Below are positions 7,798-17,484 of a stretch of 64,000 bases of DNA, piece after piece. This DNA comes from Fibrobacter sp. UWB10 (GTDB lineage Bacteria > Fibrobacterota > Fibrobacteria > Fibrobacterales > Fibrobacteraceae). The stretch covers positions 930,001 through 994,000 of the forward strand of contig NZ_FXUE01000002.1 in assembly GCF_900182935.1 (NCBI RefSeq), written 5' to 3'. The notes beneath the pieces were generated by a model. The model was not told where the DNA came from. It saw nothing but the letters and a program-made list of their open reading frames with translations, and searched no databases. A program made the translations under genes and the position numbers. Within the stretch, counting starts at the first letter, position 1. The number at the start of each line of letters is the position of its first letter.

Positions 7798-8754
7798 ATG
7801 AACCAGCAAATTGCAGATATCGCTTTGATGATGGTGCTCCCCCTGGGCATCACCTTTACAGCTATTCTCATGTCCGTATCTGCGGAAACACGCACCAAGA
7901 TTATGATGGGCGTGTTTTTATCGTTCCTGATTGTAGTCATGGACTGCATTTTCTTCTTCGCGAAGAATTCGTTCATTGCCTACAACTGCGACGGCGGACT
8001 TTTGCTTTCATTCGCAAGCCTGTTCTTCTTCGCTATCATAAGCTTTATCCGTTTTGACGACCGCGCAGCCAGGGCAGCGAACGTGTTCCTCGCCTTCTTT
8101 ATGCTGTCAGCCTTTATGGGTATCGCCTACTGGGATCGTCCGACGTTCATTCCGACCTCGGACTACACCGCCGAAGAAATCGCTGCGATGAACATGAAGT
8201 ACCAGGACTACATCGCCTCGTTCCAGAACGGCGAAGGCGGCCAGATTCAGTCCGGTTCTGACCCGATATACCATCACAGGATTCGTACCGGTGCTCAGGC
8301 AGGCAAGGCTAGCAAAGACGACAAAGACTTGAGCAGGCTCGACAATTACCTGTCCGATGCAGAAATCGTCATCAAGCGCATGAACGATATCGTAGAAGCC
8401 ATGGATGCCTTTGGCACCTTGCCGTCTAGCATTTCAGAATCTGAACGCGAAACGCGCAGCAACCAAGCGCTCGCCATCAACAACAATGCAGTCGCCTTGA
8501 ACAAGAAGGTGCTCGGGCTTTTCCACCCGCACGAATCGAGCGACGCGCATAAGGAACTGATTCAGGCAAGTGAATGCGTGCGACTCGCTGCATACGCGCT
8601 TTACAGCTACACGCTCCAGGAAAACCCGGAACAGCAGCTGATTCAATACAAGCAATCCAGAGACCAGATTGGCCAGATGAAAATCTACCTGAAGCGTTTC
8701 TGGAAAGTCACAGAAGCTTTACAATCAAACAATCAACAACAAACCGAACAATAA
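7798..8754 (+). CDS. Membrane protein of unknown function
   Basis: A 318-residue protein with four hydrophobic segments in the first 125 residues (for example MMVLPLGITFTAILM, GVFLSFLIVVMDCIFFF, SFASLFFFAIISF and FLAFFMLSAFMGIAYW), followed by a soluble, mainly helical part of about 190 residues rich in Glu, Lys and Asn. No family recognised. It lies between ssb and asd with gaps of 3 and 9 bases and is therefore likely part of a three-gene transcript, though its neighbours give no functional hint. Confidence 0.7.
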   Translation: MNQQIADIALMMVLPLGITFTAILMSVSAETRTKIMMGVFLSFLIVVMDCIFFFAKNSFIAYNCDGGLLLSFASLFFFAIISFIRFDDRAARAANVFLAFFMLSAFMGIAYWDRPTFIPTSDYTAEEIAAMNMKYQDYIASFQNGEGGQIQSGSDPIYHHRIRTGAQAGKASKDDKDLSRLDNYLSDAEIVIKRMNDIVEAMDAFGTLPSSISESERETRSNQALAINNNAVALNKKVLGLFHPHESSDAHKELIQASECVRLAAYALYSYTLQENPEQQLIQYKQSRDQIGQMKIYLKRFWKVTEALQSNNQQQTEQ

Positions 8755-8763
8755 AGGTTAATT

Positions 8764-9768
8764 ATGATTCGCAACGTAGCCATTATGGGCGCAACCGGCG
8801 CCGTAGGCCAAGAAATCCTCTCCATCCTCGAAGAGCGCAATTTCCCGCTGCAGAGCCTGAAGCTCCTCGCCTCCGAACGTAGCGCAGGCAAGGAATTCAA
8901 GTTCAAGGGCGAAACCCTCAAGTGCGAAGTCCTGAACAAGGATTCCTTCAAGGGTGTCGACCTGGTGCTCAGCTCCGCTGGTGCAGCCATTTCTCAGGAA
9001 TTTGCTCCGATTGCCGTCGAAAACGGTGCCGTGGTTGTCGACAACACGAGCTTCTTCCGTATGGATCCGAACGTTCCGCTGGTCGTTCCGGAAGTGAACC
9101 CCGAAGACATCAAGCTCCACAAGGGCATTATCGCTAACCCGAACTGCACGACAATCATGATGGTTGTGGTGCTGAACCCGATCGAAAAGATTTCCCACAT
9201 CAAGAAGATTCACATTTCTTCTTACCAGAGCGCTAGCGGTGCAGGTGCCGTGGCCATGGAAGAACTCAAGCAGCAGTACAAGGATATCCTTGAAACTGGT
9301 TCTACCACCCACATCAACAAGTTCCCCTTCCAGCTCGCTTACAACGTGATTCCGCAGATCGACAAGATGACGGAAAACGACTACACGAAGGAAGAAATGA
9401 AGATGTTCAACGAAACTCGCAAGATTATGCATTCTGACGTTCGTACGAGCGCCACTTGCGTGCGCGTGAGCTCTCTCCGTTCTCACTCCGAATCCGTGTG
9501 GTTCGAAACCGAACGTCCGGTTTCTGTCGAAGAAATCCGCAACGCTCTCAAGAACGCTCCGGGCGTGACCCTCAAGGACGATCCGCAGAACTACGTGTAC
9601 CCGATGCCGCTCGAAAGCGCCGGCAAGGACAACGTGTTCGTAGGCCGTATCCGCAAGGACCTCGCCGATGAAAACAGCAACACGCTGTGGCTCACCGGTG
9701 ACCAGATCCGCAAGGGCGCTGCTCTCAACGCCGTGCAGATCGGCGAGATCTTGGCCAAGGGTGTGTAA
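8764..9768 (+). CDS. asd: Aspartate-semialdehyde dehydrogenase
   Basis: A 334-residue enzyme reducing aspartyl phosphate to aspartate semialdehyde with NADPH, the branch point to lysine/DAP, threonine and methionine. The dinucleotide-binding loop is GATGAVGQ (residues 9-16). The catalytic cysteine is Cys128 in ANPNCTT. SYQSASGAGAVAMEEL is the family's substrate-binding stretch, and RVSSLRSHSESVW is also typical. It feeds the ddh product made elsewhere in this window. A strong terminator follows. Confidence 0.96.
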   Translation: MIRNVAIMGATGAVGQEILSILEERNFPLQSLKLLASERSAGKEFKFKGETLKCEVLNKDSFKGVDLVLSSAGAAISQEFAPIAVENGAVVVDNTSFFRMDPNVPLVVPEVNPEDIKLHKGIIANPNCTTIMMVVVLNPIEKISHIKKIHISSYQSASGAGAVAMEELKQQYKDILETGSTTHINKFPFQLAYNVIPQIDKMTENDYTKEEMKMFNETRKIMHSDVRTSATCVRVSSLRSHSESVWFETERPVSVEEIRNALKNAPGVTLKDDPQNYVYPMPLESAGKDNVFVGRIRKDLADENSNTLWLTGDQIRKGAALNAVQIGEILAKGV

Positions 9769-9820
9769 TTCGAAAGATTGCGCGACTGCGCAACTTTCGC
9801 TTTAGCGAAAAACATTTAAA

Positions 9821-9845
9821 AAGCCGTCCCGATAAAGGACGGCTT
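9821..9845 (+). terminator. Rho-independent terminator after asd
   Basis: The stem AAGCCGTCC / GGACGGCTT has a 7-base loop followed by TTTTTTG. It ends the ssb-asd transcript. Confidence 0.88.
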
Positions 9846-9879
9846 TTTTGATTTTCAATGTTTTTTTTACAAACAACCG

Positions 9880-12210
9880 TTAGCGAAGAAGCGTCCTCGA
9901 CAGAGCCTTACCATTCTGCACCAGAACAATCAAGGCAACGCCTCGAGCATCTACGGCACCACTCAAATTCACTTGATGCACGCCTTCGCTCATTTTGCCA
10001 AGCGAAACAACCTTCTGCAACACCCCCTTCAAATTATACACCTTGACGTTCGTCATTCCCGAACGGGAAAGCGTTACCATAGCTTGCAGGTTTCGGCGGT
10101 TTCCATATAGTTTAAGGCCATTAGCGCCCTTCACGGCTACCACGTTCGGCTTCGCAATTTCAATCGGAGGACCATCTTCGATAATTTCGGGAAGCACTCC
10201 TGTCGTAAACACAAGGTGCGGGAAGGAGAGCGTATCGCCCACCAGCCAGAATTTTTCGAAGTCATTCCAGCCCTTGTAAAGGGCAGACGCCTTCATGTCA
10301 GCAAAAGCGGTTTCCTTTGCAGAAGAGTCAGCCTCGAACTCGCAACCATCTTTATTGTAGAGAGCTTCTTTTACGGTGCCCGAATTATTCACAATGAAGC
10401 AACCCGGGGCTTCATAATCGGAAGACGACGCAATCAACTTCCCTGCAAAGAATACATTTTCAAGGTATTGCCTGTTTGCAGAGGCAAAACCGCCAAATTC
10501 AATTCGTCCAGAAACGTCACCCGAAGCATAAGCGTTCTTGATTGTTCCAGAATTACTCGAAACAAATCCGCCCGGCGTAAACTCGCTATTGACATTGCCG
10601 GTGGTATAGGCGTTATTGATATAACCGTTATTAGCACCGGCAAAACCACCTGCGGTATACGAGGAGGTATAGCCCTTTATGTTTCCAAGATTTCCTGTAG
10701 AATAGGCATAGAGTATTTCACCCCAATTTTCCCCAACGAAGCCACCGAACACGGAATAAGAGCGAACATCGCCAGTAGCATAGCAATTGTGGATTTTTCC
10801 GTTATTGACACCTACAAAGCCACCAGCCTTCATTCCGCCAACCACCTCGCCGGCAGCGTAGCTATTCGTGATGATTCCTGTACTGTCGTTTTGGCCGACA
10901 AAGCCACCAAAGGTATCACCCGAAGCACGCTCCCCATTAAGCACATGGCCTGTCGCATAGCTGCTGTCAATTTTTCCGCTATTGCGGACAACGAAACCCG
11001 CGAGTTTGTAGAAAGCATCAACATCAGCCTTCGAATAAGAATTCGTAATCAAGCCCACATTTTGCACGACAAACCCAGAAACGAAATGTCCCGGGAACGA
11101 ATCTGCCGTCACGGAACCTTCCACATAAGAATTCCTGATGACACCGGCATTATACAAGGCAAAGCCGGCACTACTATCTGAATGGACATTCGCCTTGACA
11201 AAGCTGTTTTCGATTACTCCCGTCGTATCGTTTACTCCGACAAAGCCTGCCGCACCGCGATATTCGCAAAAAATAGAATCGGCTTCGACACTCGAGTTCT
11301 TAATGGTTCCACTATTGTAACCCACCAAGCCCGCAGTCTTTTGGTGCATTGAATAAATCGAAGCATGCGAAACGCAAGAATCAATGGTACCCAAATTTTT
11401 TCCGGTCACTCCACCAACAAGGGTGTCACCATAATTGATAACACCGTCTACTTCAGCAGAAACAATCGTGCCTTCGTTATAGCCGGTAACCAATCCAAGG
11501 TATTTCCCATAAAAATTCGAACGCATGTCGGCATTCACCTTCACATTGCGAATAACAGATTTTTCGCCAGAATTGTTGCCGACCACGCCACCAATAAAAT
11601 CGCGATCGTTAGTACCGAAAACAACACCGCTAAAGTCAATGTCCTTAACGGTTCCATCCTCGTTTACGCCAACGACACCGCCCACATTGCCTGGAGCGCG
11701 GACCGTATCACGCAAAAGTTCGATATTTTCAACCAAGCCACTATTCGTCACAGCAACAGAAGCAGCGGCCCAGACATACTTAACGGTAAAATAACAGTCT
11801 GTCAATTTAAGGTTCTTGACAACGCCTTTAGAGCCAATTCCCATGAACAGAGCGGTTGAACGCTCATTATTCGACATCGAATAGAGTTTTGATATGGTAT
11901 AGTTACCACCGTCAAATACTCCATCAAAAACAGACTGTTCCGTTCCGTAATACGCTACGCCAATAGGCTGGAATCCGGCAGTAGAATCGACTGCACTCAT
12001 CTCGTTCCGCGAAGCAGATGCATCGATATCGGCCACCAGGACATAATGCCCATTCATACCATAGTCGCCTAAACCCACAGCCTTGAGGTCTTCGTAATCG
12101 GCGACCTGCCATGGACTTTCGGCGGTTCCTGCACCAGCCATTTTACCATTTGTAGCCAAGCATGGTACAGCCAGCAAGGCCCCCAAAAAAATGGAGAGTT
12201 TTTTCACCAT
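9880..12210 (-). CDS. Secreted GLUG-repeat surface protein with T9SS-like C-terminus
   Basis: A 776-residue protein with signal peptide (KKLSIFLGALLAVPCLA). A domain starting 'GTAESPWQVADYEDLKAVG' opens the mature chain, followed by many copies of a 20-30 residue repeat with the core GGFVGxNxGxIxNxYxTG, the GLUG motif, predicted to form a beta-helix. The end has a compact beta domain with NVKVYNLKGVLQKVVSLG and ARGVALIVLVQNGKALSRT, which resembles type IX secretion sorting domains reported in Fibrobacter. Adhesion or fibre contact is plausible but inferred. It shares this architecture with the 1452-residue protein at 52299. Confidence 0.8.
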   Translation of the reverse strand: MVKKLSIFLGALLAVPCLATNGKMAGAGTAESPWQVADYEDLKAVGLGDYGMNGHYVLVADIDASASRNEMSAVDSTAGFQPIGVAYYGTEQSVFDGVFDGGNYTISKLYSMSNNERSTALFMGIGSKGVVKNLKLTDCYFTVKYVWAAASVAVTNSGLVENIELLRDTVRAPGNVGGVVGVNEDGTVKDIDFSGVVFGTNDRDFIGGVVGNNSGEKSVIRNVKVNADMRSNFYGKYLGLVTGYNEGTIVSAEVDGVINYGDTLVGGVTGKNLGTIDSCVSHASIYSMHQKTAGLVGYNSGTIKNSSVEADSIFCEYRGAAGFVGVNDTTGVIENSFVKANVHSDSSAGFALYNAGVIRNSYVEGSVTADSFPGHFVSGFVVQNVGLITNSYSKADVDAFYKLAGFVVRNSGKIDSSYATGHVLNGERASGDTFGGFVGQNDSTGIITNSYAAGEVVGGMKAGGFVGVNNGKIHNCYATGDVRSYSVFGGFVGENWGEILYAYSTGNLGNIKGYTSSYTAGGFAGANNGYINNAYTTGNVNSEFTPGGFVSSNSGTIKNAYASGDVSGRIEFGGFASANRQYLENVFFAGKLIASSSDYEAPGCFIVNNSGTVKEALYNKDGCEFEADSSAKETAFADMKASALYKGWNDFEKFWLVGDTLSFPHLVFTTGVLPEIIEDGPPIEIAKPNVVAVKGANGLKLYGNRRNLQAMVTLSRSGMTNVKVYNLKGVLQKVVSLGKMSEGVHQVNLSGAVDARGVALIVLVQNGKALSRTLLR

Positions 12211-12232
12211 ATTTCCTCCTTCTTATGAAAAT

Positions 12233-13351
12233 CTATTTTCCCAGCTGGTCCGGGTTCAGGCACTTGAGTTCGTCGATAACAAAGATGCCGTCTTTACGGA
12301 TAAGCTTGTCGTCGAACCAGATTTCGCCGCCACCGTATTCCGGGCGCATGATGAGCACCAGATCCCAGTGGATTGCGCTGATGTTGCCGTTCGGGGCTTC
12401 TTCATAGCAGCGGCCCGGCGTAAAGTGGATTGAGCCTGCAATCTTTTCGTCGAACAGAATGTCGCACATGGGAGCATTCACGAACGGGTTGAAACCGATA
12501 GCGAACTCGCCCACATAGCGGCCACCTTCGTCAGTATCGAAGAGAGCGTTCAGGGCCACGTTGTCGCCGGATTCGCAAGTGGCGTTCACAATCTTGCCGT
12601 CCTTGAATTCCAGGCGGATATTGCTGAAATACTTGCCATCGTAAAGAGTCGGCGTATTGTAGTGAATTACGCCGTTCACGCTGTTGCGCACCGGTGCGGT
12701 ATAGACTTCGCCATCGGGGATATTCATGTTGCCACAGCACGGAATCGCAGGAATGTCCTTGATGCTGAACGTCAAATCGGTGCCGTTTGCCACAAGGCGG
12801 ACCTTGTCGGTGCGGTTCATGAGGTCCACGAGGTTCTGGGCGGCCTTGGCCATCTTCGGATAGTCGGCAAGGCAAGCTTCGAAGTAAAAGTCTTCGAACG
12901 CCTCGGAACTCATCTTGGCTCCCTGCGCCATGGAGGGGTTCGGCCAGCGAAGCACGCACCAGCGAGTCTTATCGACACGGTAATTCAGCACGGGTTCCGT
13001 AATCTTGCGGTAATTCATCATCTGGCGGCCATCGATATCGCAATTTTCGAGGGCGTTATCGGCACCGCGAATGGCGATGTAAGCCTGCATCTTCTGCATT
13101 TCGGCCATAGCGAGGTCTGCCTGAAGCTGCATCTGTTCGATGGATGCCGACTTGATCATTTCACGACGGACACGGCCGCGGTAATTGTGAACGAATGCGT
13201 TACCGCCCACTTTAGCGACAGCCTTCACGAGTTCTGTCGTGACTTCGTCGGGAGTGTCGGTCGTTTCGATAAGAATGTTTTCGCCCTGCTTAAGTGCAAT
13301 AGCGTTGTTAATAAGGTTTTCAGCTAACTTTGTAACACGAGGATCAGTCAT
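12233..13351 (-). CDS. Aminopeptidase, peptidase family M29
   Basis: A 372-residue leucyl aminopeptidase of the M29 (thermophilic aminopeptidase) type. The N-terminal 'ITKQG-like' block (NAIALKQGENILIETTD) and the C-terminal block with conserved Glu and His residues (CESGDNVALNALFDTDEGGR, GEFAIGFNPF, CYEEAPNGNISAIHWDLVLI) hold the two metal ligands typical of the family. The cytosolic enzyme releases N-terminal residues from peptides. ATG 13351 was chosen because AGGAG lies 7 bases upstream; an in-frame codon 42 bases earlier has none. Confidence 0.9.
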   Translation of the reverse strand: MTDPRVTKLAENLINNAIALKQGENILIETTDTPDEVTTELVKAVAKVGGNAFVHNYRGRVRREMIKSASIEQMQLQADLAMAEMQKMQAYIAIRGADNALENCDIDGRQMMNYRKITEPVLNYRVDKTRWCVLRWPNPSMAQGAKMSSEAFEDFYFEACLADYPKMAKAAQNLVDLMNRTDKVRLVANGTDLTFSIKDIPAIPCCGNMNIPDGEVYTAPVRNSVNGVIHYNTPTLYDGKYFSNIRLEFKDGKIVNATCESGDNVALNALFDTDEGGRYVGEFAIGFNPFVNAPMCDILFDEKIAGSIHFTPGRCYEEAPNGNISAIHWDLVLIMRPEYGGGEIWFDDKLIRKDGIFVIDELKCLNPDQLGK

Positions 13352-13457
13352 TTTTATACTCCTATTTACATGTAAAAATATAGTAAACTCCATTTCAGCA
13401 AAAAAAAACAGAATCCCCGCCCCTTTACAGAGCGAGGATAAATAAATGAACCAAAAA

Positions 13458-14396
13458 TTATTCGGTGAACGTGAACGGGATTGTCACGGTTGTATTGCCC
13501 GATTTCACCTTGCTAAACATCCAGCGACCGACAGTATTCTTGATTTCGTTGTCGAATTCGCTGTAGCCCGTTGTCGAAGACGCTAGCGCAATGCTAATGA
13601 TTTCGCCACCAGGCGCAATCGTGAACTTGAGCGTTACCTTTCCTTGGAACCCCGGCATCTTTTTGAGGTATTTATTGTATACATGCCGTAGTCCCGGTGT
13701 TCTTTGACGCACGACCTTCATGATATCGGTTGCAGAACGAGACGCAGGCCCAGAGCCCCACTCGATTTCGTTTTCTTTGGGAGCCTTTATATTTCCCATG
13801 GATCGAGTTGAAATAGCACCCGCAGGGCCACCCATCAGGTTGGTAATATCATTGCCGATACCGCCGCTGCCACCGGCAAACATGCCTTGGTTAAAGCCGC
13901 CCTCTACTTTTCCACGGACTTCGCCAATTTTTGTTTTTCCGGTAACCTGCAAGCCGTTCGTATTCTTGAGGACCTTATCGATATCCTTGGCAAAGCTTTG
14001 CTTGATCAAGTCGTAAGCGGCAGCCGAAGCATTCGCAGTTTGAGCCTCTAGCGCATGAATAACGCCACGATTGAGCGGGGCTCGAGGGTTACCACGCCCT
14101 ACGGGTTTCCCGCCAGTGCCAGGCTTTTTGCGTTGGATATCTTGTGGTTTTCGTTCTGGTTTCTTGTCGGGCTTTTTTTCCTCCTTTTTGTCGATGATGT
14201 TCATGGTTGCTTGTATTTCGGTGGTTGGCGTATCCACAAAAATGGAATCGTCAATGAGCACCTCGTACGTCGTTGCCCAGAAGCACAGAAGAATCGCGAC
14301 CAAAAGCGATACGCCTGCAATGCGTACCATCTTTTTGTCGGAATCCGGCAACAAGGAAGCGATGAACGATTCCGGTGTTTGGATTACTGCTGTCAT
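13458..14396 (-). CDS. TonB-like AgmX/PglI C-terminal domain protein
   Basis: A 312-residue protein. One transmembrane segment near the N-terminus (GVSLLVAILLCFWATTY) is followed by a Lys/Pro-rich stretch (KKEEKKPDKKPERKP) that could span the periplasm, a Gly-rich middle and a C-terminal domain of about 95 residues (RHVYNKYLKKMPGFQGKVTL, ISIALASSTTGYSEFDNEI) matching the AgmX/PglI or TonB C-terminal fold. Such proteins are thought to work with ExbBD/MotAB-type motors in gliding or transport. No exbB or exbD is present nearby. GGGAGG precedes ATG 14396. Confidence 0.8.
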   Translation of the reverse strand: MTAVIQTPESFIASLLPDSDKKMVRIAGVSLLVAILLCFWATTYEVLIDDSIFVDTPTTEIQATMNIIDKKEEKKPDKKPERKPQDIQRKKPGTGGKPVGRGNPRAPLNRGVIHALEAQTANASAAAYDLIKQSFAKDIDKVLKNTNGLQVTGKTKIGEVRGKVEGGFNQGMFAGGSGGIGNDITNLMGGPAGAISTRSMGNIKAPKENEIEWGSGPASRSATDIMKVVRQRTPGLRHVYNKYLKKMPGFQGKVTLKFTIAPGGEIISIALASSTTGYSEFDNEIKNTVGRWMFSKVKSGNTTVTIPFTFTE

Positions 14397-14916
14397 GATT
14401 TTATCCTCCCTTTGTCAGGGTTTAGATGGATGTTGTTTTAGGGTATAGGCAGGGACACTCCCCTTTTGACGGGGGCTTTGTACTTGCCTTGAGATAGACT
14501 TCGGAACGGGACTTTAAAAGCAAGCCCATTACACAAAGCCTTATATGTCAGGGATTCAAAACGACAGAATAAAGGAATTAATTTATCTGTTATCTATTCT
14601 ATATCCGTTCCTTTACTCGGAATTAGAACAAAATATTTTCTTTCTTGATTGGAAAACTACAAACAAAAAAAGGAAAGGTTTCAGTCAAAATGGTAAACAA
14701 ATTTTCAACGTCATAATTGTAAACTCATACAAAATAACGGACTCCGCGTCATTACTAGGATTGCGGACGATTTATAATTTTTAAAAGCGCTCGCCGATTT
14801 ACAAAAAACAATTCAACTTGATTTATTCCAGTTTGGAATAAGAGCGCCTAGAAAATGGATAATTTTCTTACAAACATGTAACCAAACCAAATAGACTTAC
14901 CTATATTTCACACATC
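14397..14916. other. 520-base non-coding region between divergent genes
   Basis: AT-rich DNA with no convincing gene; a 79-codon frame at 14545 has no recognisable similarity or ribosome-binding site. An imperfect stem can form from GGCTTTGT (14474-14481) with ACAAAGCC (14533-14540), extended by TTGC/GCAA. On the minus strand this would sit in the leader of the AgmX-like gene. The alr promoter box lies at 14902. Confidence 0.5.
14902..14909 (+). promoter_or_regulatory. TATATTTC promoter box of alr
   Basis: The box lies 7 bases upstream of ATG 14917 and no ribosome-binding site is visible, so the transcript would start at or next to the start codon. Confidence 0.5.
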
Positions 14917-16140
14917 ATGAAACTTTTAGCTACTCCTCCGGATTTAAATAAAATTGCGCGCCCGAACTGGATTGAAATCAACTTAGACGCACTCTGCAAC
15001 AACATTCAATTTATCAGGAGCCAAATTCCTGCCAATACGAAGATTCTTTTGCCCGTAAAGGCGGACTCTTACGGCCACGGAAGCCTTGCCTGCTCCTTTG
15101 CCGCCAAATTCGGCGGTGCTGACTACCTAGGCGTTGCCCACATTAGCGAAGGCATGCTGCTTCGCCAATACGGCATGGACCTGCCGATTCTGGTACTTGG
15201 CCCCTGCACTCCGGCCGACTTTGCCTACTTTGTCGAATTCCAACTGACTGCGGCTATTACGGACATTCGTACCGCCATGGCATTCGACCAGTTCCTGCGC
15301 GATACGGGAACCACCTGCAAGGCACACCTCGCCATTGATACCGGCATGAACCGCTACGGTTTTGACGCCGAAGACTTTAACAATGTTCGCGCGGCCCTCA
15401 GCCTCAAGAACCTGCACTTCGAAGGCATGTTCACGCACTTGGCTACCGCCGACATGCCGGGGAACCCGAAGACCGAAATTCAGATTCAGCGCTTTACACG
15501 CCTGGTCGACGTTCTGGAAGCCGAAGGACTCCGCCCCGAGATTTGCCACTGCTCTAGCTCGGCAGGAACCCTCACCCACCCCGAAAGTCATTTTGACATG
15601 GTGCGCCCAGGCCTTGCCCTTTACGGCTACAACTGCATGGGCGCAGCACCTTCTCCATGGCCGATTAAGCCGGTGATGAGAATCAAGTCTACTATTCGCC
15701 ACATCCACGACGTAAAGCCCGGCGAAACCGTGAGCTACGGCGGTTACTGGATGGCCCAACAGCCCACCCGCATAGCAACAATCGCTATCGGTTACGGCGA
15801 CGGTTACCTGCGCGGCGAATACAACAAGGGTTTCGTGTTCATTCGCGGACAGCTCTGCCCGATTCTTGGCCGCGTGTGCATGGATGCCACCATGGTCGAC
15901 GTGAGCCACATTCCTGATGTGCAAGTCGGCGAAACGGTCGATGTGGTAAACGGCGAACTGGACTTCCGCATTTCGATGGAAAGCGTGGCCGATGACCACC
16001 ATACGATTCCGTACGAATTAACAAGCCGCGTCGCACGCCGTCTGTACCGTAAGTACTACTGGAAGAATCGCTTGGTTCGCTGGGATTACCTGCGCAAGGA
16101 ATTCGGCGTCAAAGACTTCAAGGAATACCCGCTACGATAG
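14917..16140 (+). CDS. alr: Alanine racemase
   Basis: A 407-residue PLP enzyme interconverting L- and D-alanine for peptidoglycan. The PLP lysine is Lys48 in LPVKADSYGHG. The second catalytic residue is the Tyr in VSYGGYW. Other fold-III landmarks are RPNWIEINLDAL at the start, HLAIDTGMNRYG, and IGYGDGYLRG, plus GRVCMDATMVDVS in the C-terminal beta domain. The first 15 residues and the last 30 (KYYWKNRLVRWDYLRKEFG) extend slightly beyond the common family length. Single-gene transcript ending in a strong terminator. Confidence 0.95.
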   Translation: MKLLATPPDLNKIARPNWIEINLDALCNNIQFIRSQIPANTKILLPVKADSYGHGSLACSFAAKFGGADYLGVAHISEGMLLRQYGMDLPILVLGPCTPADFAYFVEFQLTAAITDIRTAMAFDQFLRDTGTTCKAHLAIDTGMNRYGFDAEDFNNVRAALSLKNLHFEGMFTHLATADMPGNPKTEIQIQRFTRLVDVLEAEGLRPEICHCSSSAGTLTHPESHFDMVRPGLALYGYNCMGAAPSPWPIKPVMRIKSTIRHIHDVKPGETVSYGGYWMAQQPTRIATIAIGYGDGYLRGEYNKGFVFIRGQLCPILGRVCMDATMVDVSHIPDVQVGETVDVVNGELDFRISMESVADDHHTIPYELTSRVARRLYRKYYWKNRLVRWDYLRKEFGVKDFKEYPLR

Positions 16141-16161
16141 CCAAAATCTATATAAACTAAA

Positions 16162-16185
16162 AAAGGTTCCCCGAAGGGAACCTTT
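16162..16185. terminator. Bidirectional terminator between alr and rluD-like gene
   Basis: The stem AAAGGTTCC / GGAACCTTT has a CCGAAG loop, a T7 tract on the plus side and an A-run on the other. Confidence 0.87.
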
Positions 16186-16209
16186 TTTTGCAATCTTTTG
16201 TCGCTTTTA

Positions 16210-17484
16210 TTAAAGCAGGTCCGGGTCAATCGTCGGTTCGTAACCCGGCTGAACGAAGTCTTCGGGAGCGATACCACGCTTGCGAGCAGCCTTTTCTTGC
16301 TTGATACGCTTGCGTTCCGCAGCCTTAGCTTTGCGGTTAGCGGCATTTGCTGCACGTTCTGCAAAGCGCTGGGCACGAGTTTTACGTTCTTTGTAAGGTG
16401 CAACTTCTTCAGGGAAGAGAGCCAGCGGTTCGCTATCGTCAAATTCTTCCTCTTCTTCGAAATAACGCATTTCGGGGTCGAAATCGCGGAAGCCTTCATC
16501 TTCGTCGAATACGGGCGCGTCTGCCGGACATTCTTTTTTGAGGAGTTTGAGAACTTGTTCGAAAGGCTTTTCAAGCGGGACCTTGAACTTCATCTTTTTG
16601 CCCGTGGTCGGGTGAATCAGTTCAATTTTCACGGCCTGCAGGAGCTGAGCCGGAGCAATTTCCAAGACCTTCGCCGCGATGTCCTTCATTAAGGGAGCGA
16701 CGCGGTTCAAGCAACCATCGCGGCCATCGTACAGCGGATCGCCCACGACCGGGTGACCCATGTAGCGACTATGCACGCGAATCTGGTGCGTACGGCCCGA
16801 TTCCAGCTGCAATTCAAGCAACGTTGCGAACGCAAAGAATTTCTTGGCCACAAAATGTGTGCGGCTCGGCTTGCCATCGCTCACGACAGCCATCTTCAAG
16901 CGATTCTTGGGGTTACGCCCGATGGGGGCATCAATTGTACCTTCCAAGTCGCGGGGATGCCCCCACACCAGGGCATTATAGGTGCGGTGCAGCGTGCGGG
17001 TTTCCAGCTGGTGTGCCAAATGCCTATGGGCAGCGTCATTCTTGGCCACCACCATAAGCCCTGGTGTATCCTTGTCCAGTCGATGGACAATGCCCGGGCG
17101 TAACGGGCCGTTTACAGCAGACAAATTTTCTTTAAAGTGGTACAACAAACCTGCGGCAAGCGTACCGTTCTGCACGCCGTTACCCGGGTGGACCACCAGG
17201 TTACGCGGCTTGTTCAAGACCACGATATCGTCGTCTTCGTACACAATATCGAGCGGAATATTTTCGGGTTCCAAGGTGCTCGCTTCTTTTTCGGGAACCT
17301 TATCGACCACCACGACCATGCCTGCTTCGACACGGAAATTCTTGGGAGAAGCTACGCCACCCACCTTGACTTCGCCTGCGGCAATCAGTTTCTGAACATC
17401 CGTGCGGGACACGTTATCCATAACACCCACAAGGAACTTGTCGATGCGTTCGCCAGCGTGTTTTTCTTCTACGAGATAATTCAT
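16210..17484 (-). CDS. RluD-family rRNA pseudouridine synthase with charged tail
   Basis: A 424-residue enzyme. An S4 RNA-binding domain (residues 10-60) precedes the RluA-type catalytic domain. The catalytic Asp137 lies in GIVHRLDKDTPGL, and ESGRTHQIRVH is the second landmark. RluD modifies helix 69 of 23S rRNA; substrate choice here is inferred. The last 100 residues are unusual: an acidic run (DEDEGFRDFDPEMRYFEEEE) and then a Lys/Arg/Ala-rich helix (NRKAKAAERKRIKQEKAARK). The start overlaps the lspA stop by 4 bases, so translation is likely coupled. Confidence 0.9.
   Translation of the reverse strand: MNYLVEEKHAGERIDKFLVGVMDNVSRTDVQKLIAAGEVKVGGVASPKNFRVEAGMVVVVDKVPEKEASTLEPENIPLDIVYEDDDIVVLNKPRNLVVHPGNGVQNGTLAAGLLYHFKENLSAVNGPLRPGIVHRLDKDTPGLMVVAKNDAAHRHLAHQLETRTLHRTYNALVWGHPRDLEGTIDAPIGRNPKNRLKMAVVSDGKPSRTHFVAKKFFAFATLLELQLESGRTHQIRVHSRYMGHPVVGDPLYDGRDGCLNRVAPLMKDIAAKVLEIAPAQLLQAVKIELIHPTTGKKMKFKVPLEKPFEQVLKLLKKECPADAPVFDEDEGFRDFDPEMRYFEEEEEFDDSEPLALFPEEVAPYKERKTRAQRFAERAANAANRKAKAAERKRIKQEKAARKRGIAPEDFVQPGYEPTIDPDLL

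Noticed and set aside
14545-14784. 79-codon open frame between the AgmX-like gene and alr
   Set aside because: AT-rich, no ribosome-binding site, no recognisable motif, and atypical composition; treated as chance.
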